DNA from: Lysinibacillus composti | Lineage (GTDB): Bacteria > Bacillota > Bacilli > Bacillales_A > Planococcaceae | Direction: 5' to 3' | Length of the DNA stretch: 64,000 nucleotides | NCBI RefSeq assembly: GCF_016908465.1 | Contig: NZ_JAFBDY010000001.1 | Location: 682,001-746,000, forward strand | In this document: positions 34,194-43,816 of the stretch, piece by piece | How positions within the stretch are numbered: the stretch's first letter is position 1 | Layout: the number at the start of each line of letters is the position of its first letter | The notes under the pieces: model-generated | Seen by the model: only the letters and a program-made list of their open reading frames with translations | Told to the model about the DNA's origin: nothing | The model's database searches: none | Position numbers and translations under genes: made by a program

Positions 34194-34924
34194 GTTGCCA
34201 CCTCCAAGTGATGATTATATTCTTCCATCGTAATCGGATAAAATCGAATGCGATCGCCTGGTTGTAATAAGGTTGGAGGAGTTTGATTAGGTAAAAATAG
34301 ACTTTGTGGTGTTCGTCCGATAATTTGCCATCCACCTGGCGTCTCTAAAGGATAAATTCCTGTTTGACTTCCCGCAATGCCGACAGATCCTGGTGGAATT
34401 GCTAATCGCGGAGTATCTTTTCTAGGCGTGGCAATTTGTTGATTCAAGCCACCCATAAAAGGAAAGCCAGGAGCAAAGCCCAGCATGAATACGAGATAGT
34501 CACCACTTGAATGTAGCTCAATCACTTCACTAGGTGTTAAACCGTGATATGATGCAACATATTCTAAGTCTGGTCCCATGTCACCTCCATAGACAACAGG
34601 GATTTTTACAATGCGTTCCTTTGTCGATTCAACCGAAACGGATTTGGTTAGTAATTCTAAAATGCAATTTTTTACAATCTCAAAGGGGATTTTATTGTCC
34701 TTTTTTCTATTAGAAAAGTAAACATCTACAGGATTGTAATAAATCGTCACACTATTATAGGCTGGAACTGTTTCTATTAATCCTTCGAATGGATGTGATT
34801 CTAAGAGATTCATTATTAGTTTTACTCTTTTATGTATTGCCTCATCTATTCCGTGCCCAACTTGAAGTACGAGTGCAGCGTCACCTAGAGGTCTGATCTG
34901 TACATCTTCTTTTAAAGTAAACAT
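34184..34924 (-). CDS. pxpB: 5-oxoprolinase subunit B (allophanate hydrolase subunit 1-like, KipI type)
   Basis: A 246-residue protein with the PxpB hallmarks FMLGFAPGFPFMGGL (about residues 135-149) and PRLAIPPGSVGIAGSQTGIYPLETPGGWQIIGRTP. The start at 34924 has GGAGGTGG; the longer reading frame lacks one. Homologue of KipI, which in Bacillus subtilis also inhibits the sporulation kinase KinA, but its main role is 5-oxoproline hydrolysis with PxpA and PxpC. Transcribed divergently from pxpA. Confidence 0.93.
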   Translation of the reverse strand: MFTLKEDVQIRPLGDAALVLQVGHGIDEAIHKRVKLIMNLLESHPFEGLIETVPAYNSVTIYYNPVDVYFSNRKKDNKIPFEIVKNCILELLTKSVSVESTKERIVKIPVVYGGDMGPDLEYVASYHGLTPSEVIELHSSGDYLVFMLGFAPGFPFMGGLNQQIATPRKDTPRLAIPPGSVGIAGSQTGIYPLETPGGWQIIGRTPQSLFLPNQTPPTLLQPGDRIRFYPITMEEYNHHLEVATWA

Positions 34925-34941
34925 GAAAGCCACCTCCTGTT

Positions 34942-34958
34942 GTTTCGAAATTCGGTAC
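34942..34958. promoter_or_regulatory. Putative KipR operator, pxpB side
   Basis: GTTTCGAAATTCGGTAC, 18 bases upstream of the pxpB start. Shares 15 of 17 positions with the site at 35125-35141 on the pxpA side. Position between promoter and gene suggests a roadblock repressor site. Confidence 0.55.
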
Positions 34959-35073
34959 ATAAGTTTTAAAAAATGGATTATTAATATTATAAATTAACAA
35001 TTTTCAAAAACAAGATGGTTTTAATTGAAAATAAAAAATATTATACAATTTTCTCAAAATTTTAAAATCTATC

Positions 35074-35102
35074 TTTTCGACAAAAATAATCTGTGCTACA
35101 AT
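35074..35102 (+). promoter_or_regulatory. Probable promoter of pxpA operon
   Basis: TTTTCG (weak -35), 17-base spacer and TACAAT (-10, five of six), just ahead of the operator at 35125-35141. Confidence 0.4.
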
Positions 35103-35124
35103 GTTTTTAAATTTAGAAACTTAA

Positions 35125-35141
35125 GTTCCGAAATGCGGTAC
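35125..35141. promoter_or_regulatory. Putative KipR operator, pxpA side
   Basis: GTTCCGAAATGCGGTAC, with dyad GT-N-CCG-N5-CGG-N-AC, typical of IclR-type sites. Lies about 16 bases downstream of the expected transcription start and 31 bases before the pxpA ATG. Confidence 0.6.
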
Positions 35142-35171
35142 TAGAGAGATGGTAGTTTAGGGGGTAAGAAA

Positions 35172-35936
35172 ATGTTTCGAGTAGATATAAATTGTGATTT
35201 AGGGGAAAGTTTTGGCCGTTACCGTTTAGGGGAGCAAGAGGAAATCTTAAAATATGTTACCTCTGCCAATATAGCTTGTGGGTTTCACGCTGGGGATCCA
35301 ACTGTTATGAGAGAAACCATTCAGCTTGCCATTCAAAATGGAGTAAAAATTGGAGCGCATCCAGGATTACCGGATTTAAATGGTTTTGGACGTAGAGAAA
35401 TGAACATTACTCCGCAAGAAGCTTATGATATGGTCGTTTATCAAGTAGGGGCGTTACAAGGGTTTTTAACTACTTTTAATGAAACGATGCAACACGTAAA
35501 GCCACATGGAGCCCTTTATAATATGGCTGCTAAAAATCAAGGACTTGCGGAGGCCATTGCGCAAGCGGTTTATGATATTTCTCCGCAACTTGTGCTGTTT
35601 GGACTTGCTGGTAGTGAATTAACGAAAGCGGGAGAGAAGATAGGGCTTCCTACTGCACATGAAGTATTTGCTGACCGCACATATCAACAGGATGGTTCCT
35701 TAACATCGCGTAAACAGCCAGACGCATTAATTACCGATTCGCAACAAGCAGTACAGCAAGTTGTGAAAATGGTGAAGGAAGGCCGTGTGCTGTCTCAGCA
35801 GCAAATAGAAGTACCTTTACAGGCAGATTCAGTTTGTATTCATGGGGATGGAGCACATGCTGTTGAATTTGCAAAGTATATTCATGCAGTCTTAACAGAA
35901 CAGCAAATTGCAGTTCGTTCAATTAGAGAGGGGTAA
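35172..35936 (+). CDS. pxpA: 5-oxoprolinase subunit A (LamB/YcsF family)
   Basis: A 254-residue subunit of 5-oxoprolinase. N-terminal [16 protein letters not shown], then [13 protein letters not shown] (about residues 36-48), [15 protein letters not shown] and [10 protein letters not shown] are family-defining. TAGGGGG ribosome-binding site. First gene of pxpA-ycsG-ycsI; the next start is five bases after its stop. Confidence 0.96.
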   Translation: MFRVDINCDLGESFGRYRLGEQEEILKYVTSANIACGFHAGDPTVMRETIQLAIQNGVKIGAHPGLPDLNGFGRREMNITPQEAYDMVVYQVGALQGFLTTFNETMQHVKPHGALYNMAAKNQGLAEAIAQAVYDISPQLVLFGLAGSELTKAGEKIGLPTAHEVFADRTYQQDGSLTSRKQPDALITDSQQAVQQVVKMVKEGRVLSQQQIEVPLQADSVCIHGDGAHAVEFAKYIHAVLTEQQIAVRSIREG

Positions 35937-35941
35937 AACAA

Positions 35942-37195
35942 ATGGGAGCTAGTAAAATCAATGAAGATGTAGTAAAAGCAGCTAAAAGCCAAAAAAGTCA
36001 ATTCGTTAAGAAGACGACAAGTAAAAGTGTGTTGTTAGGGGCAGCATTCTTAATGGCAACCTCAGCGATTGGACCAGGATTTTTAACACAAACAACGGTA
36101 TTTACGCAACAATTAGCAGCAAGCTTTGCATTTGTTATTTTAATTTCACTGCTTTTAGATATCGTTGCGCAACTGAATGTTTGGCGAATCATTGCAGTTT
36201 CTGGATTACGAGGTCAAGAAATTGCTAATAAAGTATTACCAGGCTTAGGTGTAGTACTTGCTGTTATGATCGTAATTGGAGGATTAGCCTTTAACATAGG
36301 GAACGTTGCAGGTGCAGGTCTCGGACTAAATGCCATGCTAGGATTAGATCCGATTGTTGGCGCAGTTATAAGTGCATTATTTGCAATCTTTATTTTCGTT
36401 ATTAAAGAAGCCGGAAAAGCGATGGATAAAGTTGCGCAAGCTGCTGGTGGGGTCATGATTTTACTGATGATGTTTGTTGCAATTAAAACGTCACCACCTG
36501 TTGGGGATGCAATCGTTAACACATTTGCCCCTGAACAAATTAGTTGGTTTGCGATCGTAACATTAGTAGGAGGGACTGTTGGAGGATACATAACTTTCGC
36601 AGGTGGCCACCGTCTTTTAGATGCAGGTATTAAAGGGGTAGAGTATTTGCCAGAAGTAACAAAAAGCTCTGTCATGGGAATTGTTGTTACGGGTATCATG
36701 CGTATTGCATTGTTTTTAGCAGTACTTGGTGTAGTTACTCAAGGTTTAGCGATTGATCCAGCTAACCCACCAGCTTCTGTTTTCCAATTAGCTGCTGGGG
36801 ATATTGGTTTCCGTATGTTTGGTGTCATCATGTGGGCTGCAGCTATTACGTCTGTTGTTGGGGCTGCCTATACATCTGTATCGTTTATTCGTTCATTCCA
36901 TCCTTCTATCGAAAAGTATCACAATTGGATTATTATTGCCTTTATCGTAGTGTCAACAATTACATTTGTCTTTGTTGGTAAACCAGTAAACGTATTGCTT
37001 TTAGTGGGAGCATTAAATGCCTTAATTTTACCGGTAGCTTTAGGTACATTACTTGTTGCGGCATATAAAAAAGAAATTGTTGGGTCATATAAGCATCCAC
37101 TTTGGTTAACGATTACTGGCGTTCTTGTTGTAATCATCATGAGTATTATGAGTGTGATTACGTTGATTCAACAACTGCCACAATTATTTGCCTAA
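35942..37195 (+). CDS. ycsG: NRAMP-like membrane transporter (YcsG type)
   Basis: A 417-residue transporter with about 11 helices of the NRAMP/LeuT fold. The first helix reads ATSAIGPGFLTQTTVF; the canonical NRAMP metal motif DPGN is replaced by SAIGPGF. Partner of pxpA in Bacillus subtilis (ycsG). Given the operon, it probably imports 5-oxoproline or a related compound rather than a metal (inference). Confidence 0.88.
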   Translation: MGASKINEDVVKAAKSQKSQFVKKTTSKSVLLGAAFLMATSAIGPGFLTQTTVFTQQLAASFAFVILISLLLDIVAQLNVWRIIAVSGLRGQEIANKVLPGLGVVLAVMIVIGGLAFNIGNVAGAGLGLNAMLGLDPIVGAVISALFAIFIFVIKEAGKAMDKVAQAAGGVMILLMMFVAIKTSPPVGDAIVNTFAPEQISWFAIVTLVGGTVGGYITFAGGHRLLDAGIKGVEYLPEVTKSSVMGIVVTGIMRIALFLAVLGVVTQGLAIDPANPPASVFQLAAGDIGFRMFGVIMWAAAITSVVGAAYTSVSFIRSFHPSIEKYHNWIIIAFIVVSTITFVFVGKPVNVLLLVGALNALILPVALGTLLVAAYKKEIVGSYKHPLWLTITGVLVVIIMSIMSVITLIQQLPQLFA

Positions 37196-37234
37196 TGATA
37201 AATATGATTTGTACTTAAACTGGGAGGGAATTTG

Positions 37235-38026
37235 ATGACAGTATATGGAACAATTGAACCAAATGAAATTCGTCAAATGATTCGAAAACAAGAAATAACT
37301 GGACCTACAGCGGGTATGTCAATTGGCTATACGCAAGCAAATTTAGCTATTTTAAAGAAAGAGCATGCATTCGATTTTCTACTATTTTGTCAGCGGAATC
37401 CAAAGCCATGTCCAATATTAGACGTGACTGAACCAGGATCGTTTATTCCTGCAAGAATTGCAAAAAGTGGAGATATTCGAAAAGACGTACCAAAATACCG
37501 CATTTATCGAGACGGCATTTTTACAGAAGAAGTGTTAGATATTACGGATTATTGGGAAGATGATATGGTCGCATTTTTAATCGGATGTAGTTTTACATTT
37601 GAAACGCCACTTCTTGAAGCAGATATTCCGATTCGCCATATTGAAGAAAATTGTAATGTTCCAATGTATAAAACAAATATCCCTTGCGAAAAAGCAGGTG
37701 TATTTGAAGGGCCAACTGTTGTAAGTATGCGTCCGATGACAGCAGAGGATGCCATTCGTGCGATTCAAATTACATCGCGTTTTCCAAACGTACACGGTGC
37801 GCCAATTCATATCGGCAATCCTGAACAAATCGGGATTACAGATATTTCAAAACCAGACTTCGGTGATGCTGTAACGATCAAGCCAGGAGAAATACCTGTA
37901 TTTTGGGCATGTGGTGTAACACCTCAAGCCGTTGCAATGGAAAGCAAGCCATCCATTATGATTACCCATGCGCCTGGGCATATGTTAATTACAGATATTA
38001 AGGAAACTAGTTTGAGTGTACTTTAA
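37235..38026 (+). CDS. ycsI: Putative hydro-lyase (DUF1445, YcsI family)
   Basis: A 263-residue protein of the D-glutamate cyclase-like/YcsI family. Motifs GMSIGYTQANLAIL (about residues 25-38), FLIGCSFTFE and VFWACGVTPQAVAMESKPSIMITHAPGHMLITD at the C-terminus. Start ATG 37235 with GGGAGG seven bases upstream. Third gene of the operon; probably converts D-glutamate/5-oxoproline-type compounds. Confidence 0.92.
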   Translation: MTVYGTIEPNEIRQMIRKQEITGPTAGMSIGYTQANLAILKKEHAFDFLLFCQRNPKPCPILDVTEPGSFIPARIAKSGDIRKDVPKYRIYRDGIFTEEVLDITDYWEDDMVAFLIGCSFTFETPLLEADIPIRHIEENCNVPMYKTNIPCEKAGVFEGPTVVSMRPMTAEDAIRAIQITSRFPNVHGAPIHIGNPEQIGITDISKPDFGDAVTIKPGEIPVFWACGVTPQAVAMESKPSIMITHAPGHMLITDIKETSLSVL

Positions 38027-38091
38027 GAGAAAGCTGATTGATTTAACTCGAACATCTTTACGTTCTAATCGATAAGTAGATCTAGCATTTA

Positions 38092-38123
38092 AACTCCGCA
38101 AATTATAATTTGTGGGGTTTTTA
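38092..38123 (+). terminator. Terminator of the pxpA operon
   Basis: ACTCCGCAAATT and AATTTGTGGGGT pair (one G-U) around ATAA-type loop, followed by TTTTTA. Confidence 0.8.
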
Positions 38124-38308
38124 TGTTTAATAGAGAAAGAGAAAAAACTGCAAAAAGAAAATAAAAACTAACTGTTCAAAAATCAGTCCTTCAGTTCGCA
38201 CAGGTGGATTTGTGGTTTAAGTTTAAAAATATCATAATAAAAATTCCACTAAGCGTATAGAGGTGTTTCTAATTGCTTTACTACCATTTTAGATAGCCTA
38301 ATAAGTAG

Positions 38309-38349
38309 GAGAATGAATCAACATTTTTGATTTATTCTCTTTTTTTTTA
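38309..38349 (+). terminator. Orphan terminator
   Basis: GAGAATGAATCA pairs with TGATTTATTCTC across ACATTTT, followed by nine T residues. No open frame ends before it; the 185 bases upstream may be an untranslated transcript. Confidence 0.65.
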
Positions 38350-38501
38350 TGCTAAATCGCTTGTTTTAAAGACTACTAAAGTTATAGGAAAACAACAATA
38401 ATATTATCCTTTTAATAATAATTAACGATTTGAAAATATTAATATTTTGATTTAAAAAGAAGAAAATGTTAATAATGTGAAAGAATTATGACTATAAAAA
38501 T

Positions 38502-38515
38502 AATTGTATACAATT
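38502..38515. promoter_or_regulatory. GntR-type palindrome
   Basis: AATTGTATACAATT, a perfect 14-bp palindrome with the TGTATACA-type core of GntR/FadR-family operators, 76 bases before the transporter start. No GntR gene lies in this window. Confidence 0.45.
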
Positions 38516-38591
38516 TTGATAGTTTTGTGATATTATGAAGAAACTTAATTGAAATAATATTTTGATAATTTAGAAAGAGAGGTTTTAAGTT

Positions 38592-39782
38592 ATGACACAG
38601 ATGGTCGCAATCGTTATATTACTATTAATCTTATACATTGGTGATTTTGTTTCAATTCGAACGAAAGCGTGGGTTCCTTCCGTCTTCGTGTGTGCAGTAT
38701 TATTCCTTTTTGGATTCTGGACTTTTTTTCCGACAGATATTGTCGCAATAGCAGGAGTTCCGAGTGTTGTCGCTACATTACTTATGTATCTATTAATTGT
38801 TAATATGGGTACTCTTCTTTCATTGAAAGAATTAATGGCTCAATGGAAGACAATTGTCATTGCTTTATCAGGGATTTTAGGGATCATTGTAATTCTATTT
38901 GGTATTGGGTCACTTATTTTTGATATGAATACAGTCATTGTTGCAATACCTCCATTAGTTGGGGGGCTTGTGTCAGCGTTAATTATGTCTGAAGGTGCTG
39001 CACAGGCAGGTCTAACTTCATTATCTGTTTTTGCGATTGTTATTTATGTGATGCAAGGATTCGCTGGATATCCAATTACATCAATTGTGTTAAAGCGTGA
39101 AGGAAAGCGTCTTTTACAACAGTACCGTAACGGTGAATTAGCTGTTAGTTCTAAAGCTCAAGTTCAAGAAGAAACGACTGATTCTAAAAAAGGGCTTAAA
39201 ATCTTCCAAGTGCCCGAAAAGTATAATACGGAATACTTTAAATTCTTGAAAATCGCGATTGTAGGTTGCTTAGCGTACTTAACATCTGTAGCCTTAGCAC
39301 CAGTGGTTGAAATTAATGGACTTGTTCTTTGTTTAGTATTTGGGGTTATTGCAAAAAGTATCGGTTTCTTAGAGACGCATGCTTTACAAAAAGCGAATGG
39401 ATTTGGTTTTGCCATTATGGGATTAATGCTTTTCATATTCGATGGTTTAAAAAATGCAACGCCTAGTATGATGTTGGAGATTATTACACCACTTGTTGTT
39501 TGTATAATCTTAGGGGTCATCGGAATGTACATTTTCTCATTGGTTGCAGGGAAATTACTGAAAGTGAGCAAAAACTTAGCGTTTGCAGTGTCATTAACTG
39601 CATTATACGGTTTCCCAGCAGACTACGTAATTACAAACGAGGTTATTAAAGCTTTAACAACCGATGAAAAAGAACGAGCAGCATTAACAGAGCATATGTT
39701 ACCGCCGATGCTAGTTGGGGGATTCATCTCCGTTACAATTGTTTCTGTTATTCTAGCTGGAATTTTCGTAACATTCTTATAA
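38592..39782 (+). CDS. GltS-like membrane transporter
   Basis: A 396-residue protein with about ten to eleven helices. Glycine-rich repeat LVGGLVSALIMSEGAAQAGL (about residues 115-135) resembles the sodium:glutamate symporter (GltS) fold, and a soluble loop of about 35 residues lies in the middle. Ribosome-binding site AGAGAGG. Followed 102 bases later by an M20 amidohydrolase on the same strand, so the pair may import and deacylate an N-acyl amino acid or small peptide. Confidence 0.6.
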   Translation: MTQMVAIVILLLILYIGDFVSIRTKAWVPSVFVCAVLFLFGFWTFFPTDIVAIAGVPSVVATLLMYLLIVNMGTLLSLKELMAQWKTIVIALSGILGIIVILFGIGSLIFDMNTVIVAIPPLVGGLVSALIMSEGAAQAGLTSLSVFAIVIYVMQGFAGYPITSIVLKREGKRLLQQYRNGELAVSSKAQVQEETTDSKKGLKIFQVPEKYNTEYFKFLKIAIVGCLAYLTSVALAPVVEINGLVLCLVFGVIAKSIGFLETHALQKANGFGFAIMGLMLFIFDGLKNATPSMMLEIITPLVVCIILGVIGMYIFSLVAGKLLKVSKNLAFAVSLTALYGFPADYVITNEVIKALTTDEKERAALTEHMLPPMLVGGFISVTIVSVILAGIFVTFL

Positions 39783-39884
39783 CTAATTTTTCTCGGGCTA
39801 TCTAATCGGATAAATGACTTTGTAGATTGTGAGATTCTATGGCAGATAGTCGATTTTAATAGAAAGTAGTGGAGGTTGATTCAA

Positions 39885-41060
39885 ATGATCAATGAAAAAA
39901 TAAAAGAAGGCATTCAACAATATAGCGATGAATTAACAGCCATTCGTCGAAAATTGCATAGTGAACCAGAATTATCATGGGAAGAATACGAAACAACTGC
40001 TTTTGTTTCATCCTATTTAAATGAATTAGGGATTGAACATCGTAAAACAGAGCCAACTGGGGTTATCGCTGAAATTAAAGGCGGCAAAGCAGGAGAAACG
40101 GTTGCGTTACGTGCCGATATGGACGCACTTCCAGTTGAAGAGCTAAACATAGACCTTCCTTATACATCCAAGGAAAAAGGAAAAATGCATGCATGTGGTC
40201 ACGATGCACATACTGCAATGCTATTGATTGCATCAAAAGTACTAAATGAAATCAAGGATGAGCTACCAGGGAATGTTCGATTGATTTTCCAACCTGCAGA
40301 GGAAGCTGCGACGGGTGCAAAAGCAATGGTAGAACAAGGCGCGGTTGAAGGTGTGGACAATGTATTCGGTATTCACATTTGGTCACAAATGCCAACAAAT
40401 AAAGTATCCTGTTACCCTGGTGCATCTTTCGCTTCCGCAGATATTTTTAAGGTAACGTTTAAAGGAAGAGGCGGTCATGGAGCAATGCCTCACGATACAA
40501 TTGATGCCGCGGTCATCGCGTCTTCATTCGTCATGAACGTACAATCAGTCGTTTCAAGAACAATTGATCCACTGCAACCAGCAGTACTAACGGTTGGGAA
40601 AATGATCGTAGGTACACGCTTTAACGTCATCGCAGAAAATGCAGAAATCGAAGGGACAGTTCGATGTTTTGATGCTGCAACACGTAATCATATCGAAAAA
40701 CAACTTCAAGTTTATGCGGAGAATGTGGCAAGTATATATGGAGCTACTGCAAATGTAGAATACATTCGTGGTACACAAGCTGTCATTAACGAAGAAGAAA
40801 GTGCAAAATTGGTTCAACAAGTAACAACAGAAGCTTTCGGTGAGGATGCAAATTACTATGAAAAACCAACAATGGGAGGAGAAGACTTCAGCTTCTATTT
40901 GGATGAAGTCCCAGGAAGTTTTGCACTCGTCGGCTCAGGTAACCCGGACAAAGACACAGAATGGGCCCACCACCACGGTAAATTCAACGTTGACGAAGAT
41001 GCACTTGTAACTGGTGCTGAATTATACGCACAATATGCATGGGCTTATTTAAATAAGTAA
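39885..41060 (+). CDS. M20 family metallo-amidohydrolase (first)
   Basis: A 391-residue zinc/manganese hydrolase of the M20D (N-acyl-amino acid or hippurate hydrolase) subfamily. Metal ligands in ALRADMDALPVEE, MHACGHDAHTAML (about residues 97-109) and PAEEAATGA; dimerisation domain insert GGHGAMPHDTIDA; C-terminal GGEDFSFYL and HHHGKFNVDEDAL. Start at ATG 39885 with GGAGG nine bases away. A second homologue lies at 44889. Confidence 0.94.
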   Translation: MINEKIKEGIQQYSDELTAIRRKLHSEPELSWEEYETTAFVSSYLNELGIEHRKTEPTGVIAEIKGGKAGETVALRADMDALPVEELNIDLPYTSKEKGKMHACGHDAHTAMLLIASKVLNEIKDELPGNVRLIFQPAEEAATGAKAMVEQGAVEGVDNVFGIHIWSQMPTNKVSCYPGASFASADIFKVTFKGRGGHGAMPHDTIDAAVIASSFVMNVQSVVSRTIDPLQPAVLTVGKMIVGTRFNVIAENAEIEGTVRCFDAATRNHIEKQLQVYAENVASIYGATANVEYIRGTQAVINEEESAKLVQQVTTEAFGEDANYYEKPTMGGEDFSFYLDEVPGSFALVGSGNPDKDTEWAHHHGKFNVDEDALVTGAELYAQYAWAYLNK

Positions 41061-41068
41061 GATTTTTG

Positions 41069-41101
41069 AAGAGATCAACCTTTTGGGGTGGTCTCTTTCT
41101 C
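41069..41101 (+). terminator. Rho-independent terminator
   Basis: GAGATCAACC pairs with GGTGGTCTC-type arm across TTTTGG, followed by TTTCTCTTG. Confidence 0.72.
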
Positions 41102-41224
41102 TTGTTGCTTTGAAAAACATATGTAGTAAAATTTTAATAACTAATAGAATTGATATTTTTAAGAGTTTATGACCGTTATATATTGGAAATCCATTTAAGT
41201 ACGAATTAAGGAGAGAAATAAATA

Positions 41225-41605
41225 ATGATACATCCAAACGTAGTTGAGGCTGTAGAGGTAACTGAACTTTTTAAGTATATAAGTCGAACTCTTCTTAAAG
41301 TAGGGTTTGAATTAAGAAGTGAGGGGACTTATCAAACAAAGCAAGTCTTTATGGATGGGATAGAAAAGCCAATTGGTGCCATCCAATACGAAGGTAGCAA
41401 GGACTTTGAAAAGAAACCACCAAGCGTAGTAAATTTACGATTCAATCGATTAAACATTCCGGAATCGTGGAAAGAGCAATTAGAAAATGAATATCCTCCG
41501 TACAGCAAAATCCTTAAAACCGTTATTACTCATAAATTTACAAGTTTTGATGAAGAAACGCGAAAATACATATACGAGATGTGTGTAGCTTTGAGTAGAT
41601 CTTAA
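41225..41605 (+). CDS. Hypothetical protein (126 aa)
   Basis: Soluble, mixed alpha/beta composition with no signal or membrane segment; contains NLRFNRLNIPESWKEQLENEYPPYSK (residues about 70-95). GGAGAG ribosome-binding site before the ATG. Monocistronic. I recognise no family. Confidence 0.6.
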   Translation: MIHPNVVEAVEVTELFKYISRTLLKVGFELRSEGTYQTKQVFMDGIEKPIGAIQYEGSKDFEKKPPSVVNLRFNRLNIPESWKEQLENEYPPYSKILKTVITHKFTSFDEETRKYIYEMCVALSRS

Positions 41606-41780
41606 ACAATGAAACTTTTTTCAAAACAGGTATTCATCACGTTCAGTAAGTTAATACGAAATAGCGTATCTTGTTGAGTTATGTCGTTAATACTCGACGA
41701 ATATAATAACTAAATAGTTAAATAGTGCTGTTTTATTTGCTCAATGCAGGATCTGAAAAATTATACAAAGGAGTGTAATT

Positions 41781-42080
41781 TTGTCGATCGTTAATCCTCA
41801 ATATGCTTTTTTAGAGGCTGACTATGAAAATCCTAACTTATCGAAAGTGATACCTGAAGATCCTAGTCCCGGTATGACTCAGGTAAAACCGGAAGTTGAA
41901 AATAATCTAGAAGAGGTACCGAAAGATGATGCAGAACAAAGAAATGATGCAAAGTTAGCACTAAAAAACTCACTAATAACTGCATTTTTACAAGTAAATT
42001 GGAAGCTAGGAACACTCTTATGGATCCCAGCGGATATTTTTTGTATTGCGTACTTGGTGTTAGTAGAGATATTTTCATAA
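41781..42080 (+). CDS. Small tail-anchored hypothetical protein (99 aa)
   Basis: TTG start with AAGGAG seven bases before. Residues 1-60 are acidic and proline-rich; residues about 64-98 are hydrophobic (SLITAFLQVNWKLGTLLWIP and ADIFCIAYLVLVEIF), suggesting anchoring by the C-terminus. No family recognised. Followed by a clear terminator. Confidence 0.5.
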   Translation: MSIVNPQYAFLEADYENPNLSKVIPEDPSPGMTQVKPEVENNLEEVPKDDAEQRNDAKLALKNSLITAFLQVNWKLGTLLWIPADIFCIAYLVLVEIFS

Positions 42081-42086
42081 CTTTTA

Positions 42087-42125
42087 ATAAAAGACATCAC
42101 TTGAAGGTTGATGTCTTTTTATTTT
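42087..42125 (+). terminator. Rho-independent terminator
   Basis: AAAGACATCA pairs with TGATGTCTTT over a nine-base loop, then TTATTTT. Confidence 0.8.
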
Positions 42126-42522
42126 GGAATTATATGAAAGGGAATGTAGGCAGTGGGATCTTCAGTGAATGGGTAGGGAAGTTAAAGCAAGTAAGAAAAA
42201 TATTTATTTGAATCACCTTATAAACAGTAGTTACAATATTTAACTTAAACTATACAAATTATTTACATTCTTAACAAAGCTAACAGATATAATGAAGAAA
42301 GGAGATAAGCGGTAATCTGTTAAACCTATTAACTTTAGTTAATGTGTTGTAACAAAATCTATATCCAAAGTTAAAATGAATCATAAAGCAGTTTTTCACA
42401 TATGATGGTGAAGTAGTTGCGCATCTGAATCTCTATGGATTTATTTACTGCTATTCTATGAAACCTTTTATTAGTAAAATTAGTGTTGTACCTATAATCG
42501 TTTATAGAAGAAAGGATATTGA
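42126..42522. other. Spacer ahead of AAA gene
   Basis: About 400 bases without a supported frame. A TATAAT box near 42287-42292 and AAAGGAG near 42298 look like a promoter with an unused ribosome-binding site. Confidence 0.4.
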
Positions 42523-43803
42523 ATGAATAACCAAAATTATATTATTAAACATCGTGAAATTGATCCACAGGCCATTCCAAACTTCTATGAGTATGGTTAC
42601 GTCGTTAATCGTATTAAAGAGACTTTGTTTCAGGAATTTGGGTTTCAATTCAAGATGTATGCAGATGATGAAACAACAAATGAAATATGGGAAGTATTAG
42701 AGGAAGACATTCAGAATAACCAACATGAAGTGAATTTAATTTCCTATATTTACGATGGAATTGAAACTGCGACGATTTCATCGAATCACACGCAAGAGAA
42801 GTTAGAGTTAATTATTAAGCCTAGAATTAATAATGCTCTTTATTACTATCCAAACTTTAATGTTGCCTTAGCGCAGGTATCCGTATTCCAAAGTCATAGC
42901 GAATTAACTCATGATTTTCTATTAGCAAAAGATGATAGCTGTATGGTGGCTTTCCTAAAATATGTGTTAGAACGAAAAAGAGAGTATATTCAAAATCATG
43001 TGACTGTATTTACTGATACAGATGATGGGATCGATCGTAAAAAAGAAAAGATTACGACATTAGTGACGAGAGACGATGTATTCTTAGAGGAAAATCTGAA
43101 AAAGGAAATTTATCGTTCGATTGATGAATTTTTCTCAGAAGGCGGAAGTTTTTTTACTACTTATAATATTCCTTATAAAAGAGGAATTCTGTTATATGGA
43201 AAACCGGGTAATGGAAAAACAACACTTGTAAAATCTATTGCAGGTAGTATTTCGGCTCCGGTTGCTTATTGGCAAATCACAGAATATACGTCTAGTTATT
43301 CTATACACGAAGTATTTTCAACTGTTGCCAAAATGGCGCCAATGGTATTAGTCATTGAAGATATTGACTCAATGCCAGAAGACGTACGTTCGGTCTTTTT
43401 AAATACGCTTGATGGTGCAACTTCGAAAGAAGGAGTTTTCCTAATCGGGACTACGAACTATCCAGAAAAAATTGACCCTGCACTCATTAACCGTGCTGGT
43501 CGATTTGACAGAGCCTATGAAATAAAACTTCCAACAGAAGAATTACGCGAACAGTATTTGTTGAAAAAGGAAATCAATCAGTTTATTTCACTAGTAGATG
43601 TAGAAAAATTGGTGAAGGAAACACATGGCTTTTCCTTTGCGCAACTCAATGAATTATATACATCAATTGCTTTACAATGGCACTATGATCGAGAAGTTGA
43701 TATCGATCAAATATGTACTCAGCTACAATCCGATAACAAAAATAATAAAAAACGAAATTGGGATTCTGAACTAGAATCGTATAGTGTCGGTTTCCGAGTT
43801 TAG
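42523..43803 (+). CDS. Stand-alone AAA-family ATPase with unknown N-terminal domain
   Basis: A 426-residue protein. The C-terminal half is a classic AAA module: Walker A GKPGNGKTT (226-234), Walker B VLVIEDID (275-282), sensor-1 GTTN (309-312) and arginine finger region NRAGRFDR (323-330). The N-terminal 200 residues have no recognised domain and probably bind the substrate, as in Bcs1- or FtsH-related remodelling ATPases. No protease motif follows the ATPase. AGAAAGG ribosome-binding site; single gene with terminator. Confidence 0.85.
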   Translation: MNNQNYIIKHREIDPQAIPNFYEYGYVVNRIKETLFQEFGFQFKMYADDETTNEIWEVLEEDIQNNQHEVNLISYIYDGIETATISSNHTQEKLELIIKPRINNALYYYPNFNVALAQVSVFQSHSELTHDFLLAKDDSCMVAFLKYVLERKREYIQNHVTVFTDTDDGIDRKKEKITTLVTRDDVFLEENLKKEIYRSIDEFFSEGGSFFTTYNIPYKRGILLYGKPGNGKTTLVKSIAGSISAPVAYWQITEYTSSYSIHEVFSTVAKMAPMVLVIEDIDSMPEDVRSVFLNTLDGATSKEGVFLIGTTNYPEKIDPALINRAGRFDRAYEIKLPTEELREQYLLKKEINQFISLVDVEKLVKETHGFSFAQLNELYTSIALQWHYDREVDIDQICTQLQSDNKNNKKRNWDSELESYSVGFRV

Positions 43804-43816
43804 TAGTTCAATTAAA

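Larger units (their letters stand above)
38124..38591. other. Long AT-rich spacer with second terminator and palindrome
   Basis: No coding frame supported. Holds a terminator at 38309-38349 with no obvious gene in front of it, and a perfect palindrome at 38502-38515 close to the next gene. Confidence 0.5.
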
